DNA of 64,000 nt from Pseudonocardia kujensis (GTDB lineage: Bacteria > Actinomycetota > Actinomycetes > Mycobacteriales > Pseudonocardiaceae). The stretch spans positions 62,001 through 126,000 of the forward strand of contig NZ_JAJSOK010000003.1 of assembly GCF_021283305.1 (NCBI RefSeq), written 5' to 3'. Positions 1-8,299 of this stretch are shown in pieces (the stretch's first letter is position 1; each line of letters opens with the position of its first letter). Made by a program: the position numbers and the translations under genes. The notes beneath the pieces were generated by a model, which saw only the letters and a program-made list of their open reading frames with translations, did no database searches and was not told the DNA's origin.

Positions 1-292
1 CGGCCTCGTGAAACGTCTCCCGCACCTTCAGCGCGTTGTCCAGCCCGCGGCTGTTGGGGATCAGGACCATGAGCTTCACGTGGTCCGGGACGTCGATCCG
101 GTTCAGCACCTCGACACCGTCCGCCAGCTGCGGGATGACGTCCGGACGCACGAAGCTCGCGACCTCGATACGCTCGAAACCCGCCCGTGCCAGGGCCTCG
201 ATCAGCCGGATCTTGTCGTCGGTCGCGATGCGCTCGGGCTCGTTCTGGAAGCCGTCGCGCGGCCCGACCTCGCGGATGTGGACCTTCGTCAT
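1..292 (-). CDS. HMG-CoA lyase-like protein, N-terminal part (cut by window edge)
   Basis: Only the first 97 codons lie in the window; the gene runs off the left edge. The start reads MTKVHIREVGPRDGFQNE, the N-terminal signature of 3-hydroxy-3-methylglutaryl-CoA lyase and relatives, where the Arg-Asp pair contacts substrate and metal. These TIM-barrel enzymes cleave a 3-hydroxy-3-methylacyl-CoA into acetyl-CoA and a keto acid. The usual SFVSPK stretch reads SFVRPD here, so the substrate may differ from HMG-CoA. The ATG overlaps the stop of the upstream CoA-transferase gene (ATGA), so it is the last visible gene of the 4672-to-1 operon. Confidence 0.85.
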   Translation of the reverse strand, partial: MTKVHIREVGPRDGFQNEPERIATDDKIRLIEALARAGFERIEVASFVRPDVIPQLADGVEVLNRIDVPDHVKLMVLIPNSRGLDNALKVRETFHEA

Positions 293-1500
293 GACCTCTC
301 CTGCAGTGCCCGGATGAGGGCGTCGCGGTGTTCGGGGGCGGCGACGGCGACCAGCCGCGCGCCGTACTCGTCGTGGGGACAGCCGCGCAGCCAGGCGCTG
401 CCGTGCTCGGTGACGACGACATCGACGTCCGCCCGGCCGGTGCTGACCGGACCGCGCAGAGCCGGCACGATCGTCGACGCCCCTCCCGCCGTGGACCGCA
501 GCGCGATGATCGACCGGGCGCCGGTGCGGGCGGCGGCTCCGGAGAAGTCGGCCTGCCCGCCGATGCCCCCGAGGTAGCGCCCGCCCACGGCCTCGCTCCC
601 GACCTGACCGGACAGGTCCACCTCGACGGCCGAGTTGATCGCGACGAGGCGACGCAGCCGGGCGAGCACGCCGGGATCATGGGTGTAGCTCGCGGGCCGG
701 AACCGCACCGGCAGCTCGCCGAGCCTGGCGTAGAGCTCCGCGGAGCCGATGGCGGTGCCGGTGACGAGCACGCCTTCGTCGATCTCCTTGCGCCGCCCGG
801 TGAGCACGCCCTTCTCCACCAGCCGCAGCACGCCGTCAGTCAGCATGCCGGAGTGGAAGCCGAGGTCGCGGTGGCCCGCCAGGCCGTCCATGATCGCCGT
901 GGGCAGCGCGCCGACGCCCATCTGCACGGTGTCCCCGTCCTCCACCAGCTCGGCGACGCGCGCGGCGATGGCCTCGTCCACGGCGTCCGGCGCGCGGTCC
1001 GGGGCCTCGGGGACCGGCCGGTCCGTCTCGATGGTCGCGGCGAAGCGGTCGAGTGGGATGCCGGGCGTGCCCGTGGTGGCGGGCATCCGGTGGTTGATCT
1101 CGCCGACCAGGATCCTGCTGTGCCGCACGGCGTCACCGGCGTAGTCCACGCCGATGCCGAGCGAGCACACGCCGTCCGGGCCGGGTGGGGAGACCTGCAC
1201 CAGCCCGACGTCGCCGGGTAGGACGCGCTCGGCGAACAGCCGCGGGAGGACGGAATAGTGCGCAGGCACGACCTGGAGCGTGCGGTTGCGCCGCAGCTCC
1301 CCCATCGCCCCGTACGAGACGAGCGTGACCTCCGGCGGCACCTCGCGCAGCCGCCGGTTGAAGGTCAGCCCGCCGAACGCGCGCACCGGCCCGATATCGG
1401 AGACCTGGTCCAGCAGGGCGTCGACGAGCGGGGTGGCCTCGGCGCCCGCCTGGCTCCACCAGACCCCGGCACCGGCCTGGACGTACGGGCGCAGGTCCAT
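289..1500 (-). CDS. Acetyl-CoA hydrolase / 4-hydroxybutyrate-type CoA transferase
   Basis: About 403 residues, close to the usual family length. The C-terminal half has the family pattern GSEAVGGRYLGGIGGQADF, whose Glu is the likely CoA-thioester-forming residue, followed by a VVTEHGSAWLRG stretch. Such enzymes move CoA between carboxylic acids or hydrolyse acyl-CoA. The ATG at 1500 is preferred to an in-frame upstream start because it sits 2 nt after the thiolase stop and begins a normal family N terminus; the longer reading adds Arg-rich out-of-family residues. In this operon it could re-activate acetoacetate or another acid released by the lyase encoded next. That pairing is inferred from position. 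Confidence 0.85.
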   Translation of the reverse strand: MDLRPYVQAGAGVWWSQAGAEATPLVDALLDQVSDIGPVRAFGGLTFNRRLREVPPEVTLVSYGAMGELRRNRTLQVVPAHYSVLPRLFAERVLPGDVGLVQVSPPGPDGVCSLGIGVDYAGDAVRHSRILVGEINHRMPATTGTPGIPLDRFAATIETDRPVPEAPDRAPDAVDEAIAARVAELVEDGDTVQMGVGALPTAIMDGLAGHRDLGFHSGMLTDGVLRLVEKGVLTGRRKEIDEGVLVTGTAIGSAELYARLGELPVRFRPASYTHDPGVLARLRRLVAINSAVEVDLSGQVGSEAVGGRYLGGIGGQADFSGAAARTGARSIIALRSTAGGASTIVPALRGPVSTGRADVDVVVTEHGSAWLRGCPHDEYGARLVAVAAPEHRDALIRALQERS

Positions 1501-1502
1501 GG

Positions 1503-2675
1503 TCAGACCCGCTGCAGCAGGGTCGCGGTGCCGAGGCCGCCGCCGCAGCACATGGTGACGAGGCCCAGCTCGACGTCACGGCGCTCCATCTCGGCGACGA
1601 TCGCGGCCAGCAGCCGTCCGCCGGTCGCGCCGACGGGGTGGCCCAGGGCTATGGCGCCGCCGTTGACGTTCACCCGGTCCATGTCCGGCTTGAGCTCGCG
1701 CTGCCAGGCGAGCACCACCGAGCTGAACGCCTCGTTGACCTCGAACAGGTCGATGTCGCCGATGGCCAGCCCGTTGCGCTCCAACAGCTTGTGAGTCGCA
1801 GGAATGGGCCCGGTCAGCATGATGACGGGGTCCACGCCGACCGTGGTCTGGTCCAGGATCCTCGCCCTCGGGGTCAACCCGTGGGCGTCGACGGCCTCCT
1901 GCGAGGCCAGCAGGACACCGGCGGCGCCGTCGCAGATCGGGGACGACGTGCCCGCGGTGATCCGGCCGTTCTCGGTGCGGAACACCGTCTTCAGCCCGGC
2001 CAGGGTCTCCACGGTCGTGCCCGGGCGGACGGTCTGGTCGCCCCGGCGCACCTCGCCGTCGAGCTCCCAGTCGATCAGCTCCGCGTCGAACCGGCCCGCC
2101 TCGATGGCGTCGGCGGCGAGCGCATGCGAGCGCGCGGCGAACTCGTCCATCTCCTCGCGCGAGAGGTCCCAGCGCTCGGCGATCAGCTCGGCGCTCTCGC
2201 CCTGCGGCACGAAGTCGTACTGCTCCCACATCCGCGCGGTCCACGGCTCGCCGTAGAGCTCGGAAATCGTCGCGGGCGAGTTCATGGGCACGTGGCCCAT
2301 GTGCTCCACGCCGGCGGCGATCACGACGTCGTGGACACCGGAGGCGACCAGCGAGGCCGCCATCTCGCTCGCGGTCTGCGCCGAACCACAGCGCCGGTCC
2401 AGCACGACGGCCGGGACCTCGGGCGGATAGCCCTCCTGCAGCCAGGCGTTGCGCCCGATGTTGCGGGACTGCTCCCCGAACGGGGCGGTGCAGCCGACCA
2501 CCAGGTCCTCGACGACACCAGGTGCGATCCCGGCCCGGCCCAGCAGGTCGCGGTAGACCGCGCCGAGCAGATCGTTGGGATGGGTGTGCCGGAACCAGCC
2601 CTTCTCGGGGTGCGACTTGCCGAACGGGGTTCGGGCTCCCTCGACGAGGAACACGTCCCTTCCCTGCAACGGCAC
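1503..2675 (-). CDS. Thiolase (acetyl-CoA acyltransferase)
   Basis: A 390-residue thiolase of normal length. The nucleophilic Cys is in DRRCGSAQ near residue 90, the NEAF motif is near residue 310, the catalytic His is in GGAIALGHPVGATG, and the second Cys is in the CCGGGLG stretch near the C terminus. It should cleave a 3-ketoacyl-CoA with CoA to give acetyl-CoA or propionyl-CoA and a shortened acyl-CoA. The GTG start follows directly on the stop of the SDR gene (TGAGTG), which indicates translational coupling. It is related to, but not a recent copy of, the thiolase at 48039-49178. Confidence 0.93.
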   Translation of the reverse strand: MPLQGRDVFLVEGARTPFGKSHPEKGWFRHTHPNDLLGAVYRDLLGRAGIAPGVVEDLVVGCTAPFGEQSRNIGRNAWLQEGYPPEVPAVVLDRRCGSAQTASEMAASLVASGVHDVVIAAGVEHMGHVPMNSPATISELYGEPWTARMWEQYDFVPQGESAELIAERWDLSREEMDEFAARSHALAADAIEAGRFDAELIDWELDGEVRRGDQTVRPGTTVETLAGLKTVFRTENGRITAGTSSPICDGAAGVLLASQEAVDAHGLTPRARILDQTTVGVDPVIMLTGPIPATHKLLERNGLAIGDIDLFEVNEAFSSVVLAWQRELKPDMDRVNVNGGAIALGHPVGATGGRLLAAIVAEMERRDVELGLVTMCCGGGLGTATLLQRV

Positions 2676-3440
2676 TCAGATCACCGTCCCGCCGTCGACC
2701 GGCAGCACCTGGCCGGTGATGTAACCCGCCGCGGGCGAGGCGAGGAACACGAAGCTCGCCGCGATCTCGTCCGGATCGGCCCAGCGCTGCAGCGGGATAC
2801 GCTCGAGCGTCTTCTGCGCGAGCTTCTCGTTGCTGCGGATGTTCTCGGTCATGGCGGTGGCCGCGAGCGGGGCCAGCGCGTTCACCGTGACCTGCTTGCG
2901 CGCCAGCTCCTTGGCGAGTGACTTGGTCAGCCCGATGATCCCGGCCTTGGCGGCGCCGTAGTTGGCCTGCCCGATGGTCCCGACCAGCCCGGCCGCCGAG
3001 GTGACGTTGAGGATACGGCCGCTGCCGTCGTCGGGGAGGAACGGCAGTGCGGCCTGCGACACGGTGAACGACCCCATCAGGTGGATCTCGACGATCCGCC
3101 GGAAGGCGTCCTCGGTCAGCTTGGGGAACATCGCCGGCGCGATGGCGCCTGCGTTGTTGACCACGATGTGCAGCGCCCCGCCCCCGAGGTCGGCGGCCTT
3201 GGCGGCGGCCGCATCGGCCGCGGCCCGGTCGCGGACGTCGACCACCTGACTGTCCGCCCTGCCCCCGGCCTCGACGATCTGCTTGGCGACCAGACGGGCC
3301 GCGTCCTCGTCCACGTCCGTCACGAGCACCGCGGCACCGGCACGGGCGAACGCGGCGGCGACGGCGGCGCCGATCCCTCCGCCGGCGCCGGTGACCAGGG
3401 CCGCGCGGCCGTCCAGGGAGAAGACCTCTAACGCTGGCAT
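2676..3440 (-). CDS. Short-chain dehydrogenase/reductase (3-hydroxyacyl-CoA dehydrogenase-like)
   Basis: A 254-residue classical SDR. The dinucleotide-binding motif TGAGGGIG is near residue 18, NNAG near residue 92, the catalytic Ser in VTSAAG and the Tyr/Lys pair in NYGAAKAG. The start is the ATG that opens MPALEVFSLDG; a much longer frame runs upstream but has no family resemblance. It lies between an acyl-CoA dehydrogenase and a thiolase gene, so oxidation of a 3-hydroxyacyl-CoA is the natural proposal. A FabG-like reductase role cannot be excluded from sequence. Confidence 0.88.
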   Translation of the reverse strand: MPALEVFSLDGRAALVTGAGGGIGAAVAAAFARAGAAVLVTDVDEDAARLVAKQIVEAGGRADSQVVDVRDRAAADAAAAKAADLGGGALHIVVNNAGAIAPAMFPKLTEDAFRRIVEIHLMGSFTVSQAALPFLPDDGSGRILNVTSAAGLVGTIGQANYGAAKAGIIGLTKSLAKELARKQVTVNALAPLAATAMTENIRSNEKLAQKTLERIPLQRWADPDEIAASFVFLASPAAGYITGQVLPVDGGTVI

Positions 3441-3505
3441 CGGTGAAACCACTCCTCGGGGGATGGCAGTCGGCGGAGCGTGCGGAGCCGCCGGGGTGGG
3501 TGGGC

Positions 3506-4672
3506 TCAGTAGCTCCTCGGCAGGCCCAGCACGTGCGAGCCCAGGTAGTTGAGCACCATCTCCTGGCTGAGCGGCGCGATCTTGAGCAGGCGGGCCTCCC
3601 GGAAGTACCGGGCGACGTTGTACTCCTCGGAGTAGCCCATCCCGCCGTGGGTCTGCAGCGCCCGGTCCGCGGCCTGGAAGCCGGCGTCGGCGCACAGGTA
3701 CTTCGCGGTGTTGGCCTCACGGCCGCACGGCTTGCCCTGGTCGTAGAGCCAGGTCGCCTTGCGCAGCACCAGCTCCGCCGCGTCGAGGCGGGCCAGCGAG
3801 TCCGCCAGCGGGAACTGCAGGCCCTGGTTCATCCCGATCGGCCGGCCGAACACCTCGCGCTGGTTGCCGTAGGACACCGCGCGGTCCAGCGCGACCCGGC
3901 CCAGTCCGAGCGCCTCGGCCGCGACCAGCATCCGCTCCGGGTTGAGCCCGTCGAGGATGTAGGTGAAGCCCTTGCCCTCTTCGCCGACGCGGTCCTCCAC
4001 GGGGATCATCAGGTCGTCGATGAACAGCTCGTTCGAGGTGACGGCGTTGCGCCCCATCTTCGGGATCGGCCGGATGTCGATCTTCGAACGGTCGAGGTCG
4101 GTGAGGAACAGCGTCATGCCGTCCGTCTTCTTCGCGACCTCGTCGACCTTCTGCGTGCGGGTCAGCAGCAGGACCTTCTCCGACTCGACGGCCTTCGAGA
4201 TCCACACCTTGCGGCCGTTGACCCGGTAGTGGTCGCCCTCGCGCTTGGCGAAGGTGGTGATCCGCGTGGTGTCCAGCCCCGCACCCGGCTCCGTCACCCC
4301 GAAGCACACGTGCAGCGAACCGTCGACGATCCGCGGCAGGGTCCGCTTCTTCAGCTCGTCGGAGCCGTGCTTGATCACCGGGTGCATGCCGAAGATCGAC
4401 AGGTGGATCGCCGAGGCGGCGTTCATGCCGCCGCCGGACTTCGCGACCTCCTCGATCAGGATCGACGCCTCGGTGATGCCGAAGCCGTGGCCGCCGTACT
4501 CCTCCGGCGTGGTGATACCGAGCCAGCCGCCCGTCGCCAGCGCGTCGTAGAACTCCGTCGGGAACCGCTTGTCCCGGTCGTGCTCCATCCAGTACTGGTC
4601 GTCGAACTTCCCGGCCAGGTCCCGGACCGCGTCCCGGATCGTCACCTGATCCTCGGTGAGCTCGAAGTCCAC
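3506..4672 (-). CDS. Acyl-CoA dehydrogenase, isovaleryl-CoA-dehydrogenase-like base position
   Basis: A 388-residue FAD-dependent acyl-CoA dehydrogenase and first gene of the 4672-to-1 operon. Family features include EEYGGHGFG, the FAD loop around CFGVTEPGAG, and LQTHGGMGYSEEYNVARYFRE near the C terminus. The usual catalytic Glu of the YEGT motif is absent (IAPLSQ is there instead). A Glu occurs in LNPERMLVAAE, which lines up with the alternative base of isovaleryl-CoA dehydrogenase. This favours a branched or long-chain substrate. The GTG at 4672 matches the family start VDFELTEDQ. A GGNCNGACC element and a TAGCAT -10 lie upstream. Confidence 0.9.
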   Translation of the reverse strand: MDFELTEDQVTIRDAVRDLAGKFDDQYWMEHDRDKRFPTEFYDALATGGWLGITTPEEYGGHGFGITEASILIEEVAKSGGGMNAASAIHLSIFGMHPVIKHGSDELKKRTLPRIVDGSLHVCFGVTEPGAGLDTTRITTFAKREGDHYRVNGRKVWISKAVESEKVLLLTRTQKVDEVAKKTDGMTLFLTDLDRSKIDIRPIPKMGRNAVTSNELFIDDLMIPVEDRVGEEGKGFTYILDGLNPERMLVAAEALGLGRVALDRAVSYGNQREVFGRPIGMNQGLQFPLADSLARLDAAELVLRKATWLYDQGKPCGREANTAKYLCADAGFQAADRALQTHGGMGYSEEYNVARYFREARLLKIAPLSQEMVLNYLGSHVLGLPRSY

Positions 4673-4709
4673 CGCACACCTCCACGACCGCATCGTCTCG
4701 TCCGGTCTG

Positions 4710-4729
4710 ATGCTAACAAAGGACAGACC
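4710..4729 (-). promoter_or_regulatory. GGNCNGACC regulon site A with -10 element
   Basis: On the minus strand GGTCTGTCC (4729-4721) is followed after 5 nt by TAGCAT (4715-4710), a TANNNT -10, about 38 nt before the GTG of the acyl-CoA dehydrogenase. A half-site GGTCTG lies at 4704-4709. It matches the element found upstream of most operons in the first 35.6 kb and likely controls the operon running to the left edge. Confidence 0.6.
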
Positions 4730-4792
4730 AAAACGGGAACACGGCTCACGCCGCCGTGGCGGAGGCGCGGCGAACCTCGGGGCGGATCGCCG

Positions 4793-5764
4793 TCAGTTGT
4801 TGTAGAGCCTGGTGAAGTGGTAGAGGTCCAGGAAGTCCGTACTGGTGCCGTACCCGACCAGGTCGCCCATCTCCCAGCGCGGCATGACCATGAACGCCAT
4901 CGACCCGGGCCAGTACTGGATCGGCGCGCGCGTCTGGGCCACGCCGCGCACCCGGTACTCCCGGTCGTGGGCGTCCACCAGGTGCAGCTCCAGGGTGTCG
5001 GAGTACATCCCCTTCCGGGTCATCCGCGCCGAACCCTCCTTGAGCCCGAGCGCCTTGCCGCCGTCGAGGACGTAGCCGTGGGTGAGGTGTGCCTCGAACG
5101 GCCGGTCCGGGCCGATCGTCGGGTCGAAATCGAACATCGCGTGCAGGGCGAGCTCGCGGGAGAAGTGGCACTGCAGCCAGGTCATCGTGCCCAGCTGGCG
5201 CTCTTCCCGGACGCCCCAGCTGTGGTCCATCGTGCTGAGCGCGTCGACCTCGTGGCGGGCCCCGTTCAGCACGACGTGCCCGGTCACCGCACCGGTCATG
5301 TCGAAGTGACCGGCGTAGGCCCCGCCCGCGGAGAGGTCACCACGCCCGGCGGCCTTGGCCCGCGGGTCCATGTCCGGGTCGTGGATGTCGAAGGGCTCCA
5401 TGAGCGCCTCGAACCGGACGTCGACCTGCAGTGACTCGCCGTTGTCGTAGCGCAGCTCCCACACCTTGTTCGGCTCCAGGCACCGCACGGCGAGACCGTT
5501 GTCCAGCCGGTAGTCGAGCAGGCTGCCGGACTCGGGCAGCGGCAGGTAGGCACGGCTGTCCCAGAAGTCGACCTCCCAGCTCGCCTCGACCTTGCGGGAG
5601 TTCACGAAGACCGCCGAGTTGACGGTTCCCAGGTTGGGCCGGAACAGCGCGTAGAGCCCGACGTGCGCGGGGACGGCCGGGATGTCGAACCCGAAGTAGT
5701 TGGTCTCGGTCCACATGCGCGCGGTGCCGCTCGGGTGGAACTCCGCGTCCTCGGGCGTGATCAT
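4793..5764 (-). CDS. DUF7064-like protein of catabolic gene clusters
   Basis: A 323-residue protein with no enzyme motif I can name with certainty. It has the MDHSWGVRE stretch near residue 205 that marks the beta-rich, lipocalin- or CrtC-like DUF7064 family often found in actinobacterial steroid and terpenoid catabolic clusters. It is rich in aromatic residues and has no signal peptide or membrane segment. The ATG at 5764 (MITPEDAEFHPSG) is preferred to an upstream start that adds 19 unrelated residues. It is divergent from the PEP-mobile-domain gene at 5911, with 146 nt between them that hold no GGNCNGACC element. The family assignment is moderate and its function is unknown. Confidence 0.6.
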   Translation of the reverse strand: MITPEDAEFHPSGTARMWTETNYFGFDIPAVPAHVGLYALFRPNLGTVNSAVFVNSRKVEASWEVDFWDSRAYLPLPESGSLLDYRLDNGLAVRCLEPNKVWELRYDNGESLQVDVRFEALMEPFDIHDPDMDPRAKAAGRGDLSAGGAYAGHFDMTGAVTGHVVLNGARHEVDALSTMDHSWGVREERQLGTMTWLQCHFSRELALHAMFDFDPTIGPDRPFEAHLTHGYVLDGGKALGLKEGSARMTRKGMYSDTLELHLVDAHDREYRVRGVAQTRAPIQYWPGSMAFMVMPRWEMGDLVGYGTSTDFLDLYHFTRLYNN

Positions 5765-5910
5765 GCAGCGAGTATCCGATTCCGTGGCGGGCGGAGCGAT
5801 ACCTCCAATGAGCCGTCCCATACCCCTTACGACAGCACTTCGCGCGTATTCGTGTCGCAGGTCACCGTCGGCGCCTACCGTGCCGCTACCTGATCGACGA
5901 GGAGTGACGC

Positions 5911-7644
5911 GTGACAGCGACGTGGCCGTGCGACGACCTGCCCAGCGAGCGGTTCCCCATCTTCACCCGGGCCAACACGGGCGAGGTGTTCTCGGACGCC
6001 GCGACCCCGCTCACCTGGAGCGTGTTCGGCACCGGGGTGTACGACGCCGCCTACCGGGACGGGCTGTACCGGATCGGGGTCTTCACGCCCGACGACTTCC
6101 GCCCCGAGGGCGAGTGCGAGGTGGTGGGCTGCTTCGGCGGCTACGTCTACATCAACGTCTCGATCTCCCGCGTCCTCGCCGTGCGGACGCCGGGGATGAC
6201 AGCCGAGGCGATCGACCAGTCGCTGTTCGGCGAGCACCCGGACGTGCGGCCCTACAAGCCGCACCCGCTCGACGAGGACCCCGAGTGCACCGAGCGCATG
6301 GTCGCCTGGATGACCTCGCTGTTCACCGCCACGGACGTGCCCGAGGTCGCCGAGCACACCCGGCGGATCGACCAGGTGGTGGCGGAGCGGCCGGACCTGA
6401 CGACCCTCTCGGACACCGGACTCGTCGACCGGTACCGCTCGCTGGTCGCCGAGATGCGCCCGGTCTTCGCCACCCACATCGTGCACCTGTACGCCGCCAA
6501 CATCGTGACCGGCCTGATCGCGCAGGTCGGGGCGGCCGTCGGCGCGAGCGAGCTGGTCGCGAAGGCCACGTCCGGGCTCGGTGAGGTCGACTCCGCGCAG
6601 CAGTCCTACGACCTGTGGAACCTGTCGCGGATCGTCCGCGACTCCCCTGCCGTGGCCGTGGAGTTCGACAAGGGCGTCGCCGAGCTCCTCGACCGGCTGC
6701 ACGCCCTCGGGGACGACGACGACGGCGTGAAGGCGTTCCTTGCCGGCTGGGACCAGTTCATCGCCTCCTGGGGCTTCCTCGGCCCGAGCGTGTGGGAGTT
6801 CCGCTCGCCCACCTACGGCTCGCACCCGGAGATCCCGCTGCGGATGCTCGACCACGCCCGCAAGGTCGGCGACGAGCACTCCCCGGAGATCCGGACCGCG
6901 CACCTCGCCGCCGACCGCAAGGCGGCGGTGGCCGAGATCGCCCGCCGGCTGGAGGGCAACGAGTTGCAGGGCCAGTTCCTCGGCGCCGCCAACGCCGCGA
7001 CCCTGTTCCTGCCGGCCCGCGAGGCGACGAAGGTCCAGTGCACCCGGCTGTGCGAGGAGGCGCGCATGACGATGCGCGAGCTCGGCGGCCGCCTCGTGCA
7101 GCGCGGTGTGCTCGCCCGCTGGCAGGACGTCCTGCTGCTCATGGGGGACGAGATCGACGACTTCGTCGCGAACCCGGCGCCGTTCGCCGAGCTCGTCGAC
7201 CAGCGCAAGGCGACCCTGACGCTGTTGGAGTCGAAATGGCCGCCGTTCATCCTCGAGGGTGCGCCGGGGCCGATCGAGGACTTCGAGGACCGCAGCGACA
7301 CGGTCGTCGCCGCCGTCGTCCCCGGTGACGTCCTGCAGGGGCTCGGCGTCTCGCCCGGCAGCCACACCGGGCCCGCCCGCGTCGTCCGCTCCCTGGTCGA
7401 CGACGTCGAGGTGGAGCCCGACGACGTCCTGGTCGCGATGACGACGGACTCCTCCTGGGGCCCGCTGTTCCTCACCGCGGGTGCCGTGGTGTGCCAGACG
7501 GGCGCGGCGATCTCGCACGCGGCGATCGTCTCCCGGGAGCTCGGCATCCCCGCGGCGGTCTCGGTCCAGGACTGCACGACCCGCATCGTCGACGGCACGA
7601 TCGTCACCGTCGACGGTGACACCGGCGCCGTCACCGTCCACTGA
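5911..7644 (+). CDS. PEP-utilising-enzyme mobile-domain protein without ATP-grasp domain
   Basis: A 577-residue protein. Residues about 475-577 form the phosphohistidine (mobile) domain of PEP-synthase-like enzymes, with the active His near residue 535 in ISHAAIVSRELGIPA and the preceding LGVSPGSHTGPARVV strand. The first 450 residues are alpha-helical and resemble the substrate-binding middle part of rifampin phosphotransferase and PEP-synthase-like proteins, but no ATP-grasp domain is present. The His would therefore have to receive phosphate from another protein; phenylphosphate synthase, whose ATP-binding and His parts are on separate subunits, is the closest known analogue. The GTG start has GAGGAG 6 nt upstream. 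A strong terminator follows. Confidence 0.8.
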   Translation: MTATWPCDDLPSERFPIFTRANTGEVFSDAATPLTWSVFGTGVYDAAYRDGLYRIGVFTPDDFRPEGECEVVGCFGGYVYINVSISRVLAVRTPGMTAEAIDQSLFGEHPDVRPYKPHPLDEDPECTERMVAWMTSLFTATDVPEVAEHTRRIDQVVAERPDLTTLSDTGLVDRYRSLVAEMRPVFATHIVHLYAANIVTGLIAQVGAAVGASELVAKATSGLGEVDSAQQSYDLWNLSRIVRDSPAVAVEFDKGVAELLDRLHALGDDDDGVKAFLAGWDQFIASWGFLGPSVWEFRSPTYGSHPEIPLRMLDHARKVGDEHSPEIRTAHLAADRKAAVAEIARRLEGNELQGQFLGAANAATLFLPAREATKVQCTRLCEEARMTMRELGGRLVQRGVLARWQDVLLLMGDEIDDFVANPAPFAELVDQRKATLTLLESKWPPFILEGAPGPIEDFEDRSDTVVAAVVPGDVLQGLGVSPGSHTGPARVVRSLVDDVEVEPDDVLVAMTTDSSWGPLFLTAGAVVCQTGAAISHAAIVSRELGIPAAVSVQDCTTRIVDGTIVTVDGDTGAVTVH

Positions 7645-7647
7645 CCC

Positions 7648-7683
7648 GAGGAGGTCCCGGCCCGATCGGGCCGGGACCTCCTC
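7648..7683. terminator. Perfect 18-bp-stem terminator between convergent genes
   Basis: A 36-nt perfect inverted repeat with arms 7648-7665 and 7666-7683 (GAGGAGGTCCCGGCCCGA and its complement). It starts 3 nt after the stop at 7644 and ends 14 nt before the stop of the convergent phosphatase gene. There is no U-tract, as is common in actinomycetes, and its symmetry would serve both directions. Confidence 0.85.
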
Positions 7684-7696
7684 GTGCTCCCGCGTG

Positions 7697-8299
7697 TCAG
7701 CTCAGCCGCATGTGCAGGGCCTCGTTCACCGAGAGCACCTCACGGTCCTCTCCCGGCCCCGCGAGGATGCGGGTGACCGAGCAGTAGTCCGGTGCGAGGA
7801 ACACGGTCTGCTCGAGTCCGAGGAGCTCGGCGAGATAGGCGCTGATCACGGCACCGTGGCAGACCACGGCCACGACCGACTCCGGGTGCCGCTCGATCAC
7901 CGCCTCCATGCCCGCGCGGACGCGGGCCCGGAAGGCCGCGGGGTCGTAGGTGTTCCCGCACCAGCGCCCCGCGCTCATCTCCCGGTAGGCCGCGCGACGG
8001 GTCGGGTAGGCCTCGAGGCCCTGCCCGTAGGTGGTCCATCCGTGGTCGAGTTCCACCAGCCGCTCGTCGACCTCCGCCACCAGGCCGAGGGCTTCGGTGA
8101 GGGGTGCCGCGGTCTCCCGCGCTCGGCGCATCGTGCTGGTGACGACCGCGCCGACCTCCCCGTACTGGCCCGCGGCCAGTGACTTCGCCAGCACGGCGGC
8201 CTGGGCCCGCCCCTCGGCGGTCAGGGGCGGATCGGCGATGGTGACGCCGTCCCCCGCGACGACGAGTGGACGGGCGTGGCGGACCAGGAGGAGCTCCAT
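7697..8299 (-). CDS. Histidine-phosphatase (phosphoglycerate-mutase-like) family protein
   Basis: A 200-residue histidine phosphatase. The phospho-accepting His is in LLVRHARP at residue 8 (RHA rather than the usual RHG), the Arg is in STMRRARETA near residue 62, and the second catalytic His is in VVCHGAVI near residue 147. Substrates of the family range from sugar phosphates to phosphoproteins, so the target is unknown. Its ATG overlaps the stop of the LuxR-type regulator gene (ATGA), so the two are co-translated. It lies next to a phosphotransferase-like gene in the same putative regulon. Confidence 0.85.
   Translation of the reverse strand: MELLLVRHARPLVVAGDGVTIADPPLTAEGRAQAAVLAKSLAAGQYGEVGAVVTSTMRRARETAAPLTEALGLVAEVDERLVELDHGWTTYGQGLEAYPTRRAAYREMSAGRWCGNTYDPAAFRARVRAGMEAVIERHPESVVAVVCHGAVISAYLAELLGLEQTVFLAPDYCSVTRILAGPGEDREVLSVNEALHMRLS

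Noticed and set aside
3443-5434. A 663-codon open frame antisense to the acyl-CoA dehydrogenase
   Set aside because: Low-complexity Val/Arg/His/Asp-rich translation with no homology signal; the opposite strand encodes an intact enzyme.
5765-5910. A GGNCNGACC site between the DUF7064-like and 577-residue mobile-domain genes
   Set aside because: No match better than partial GGTC or GACC halves was found, so direct membership of these two genes in the regulon is not supported.
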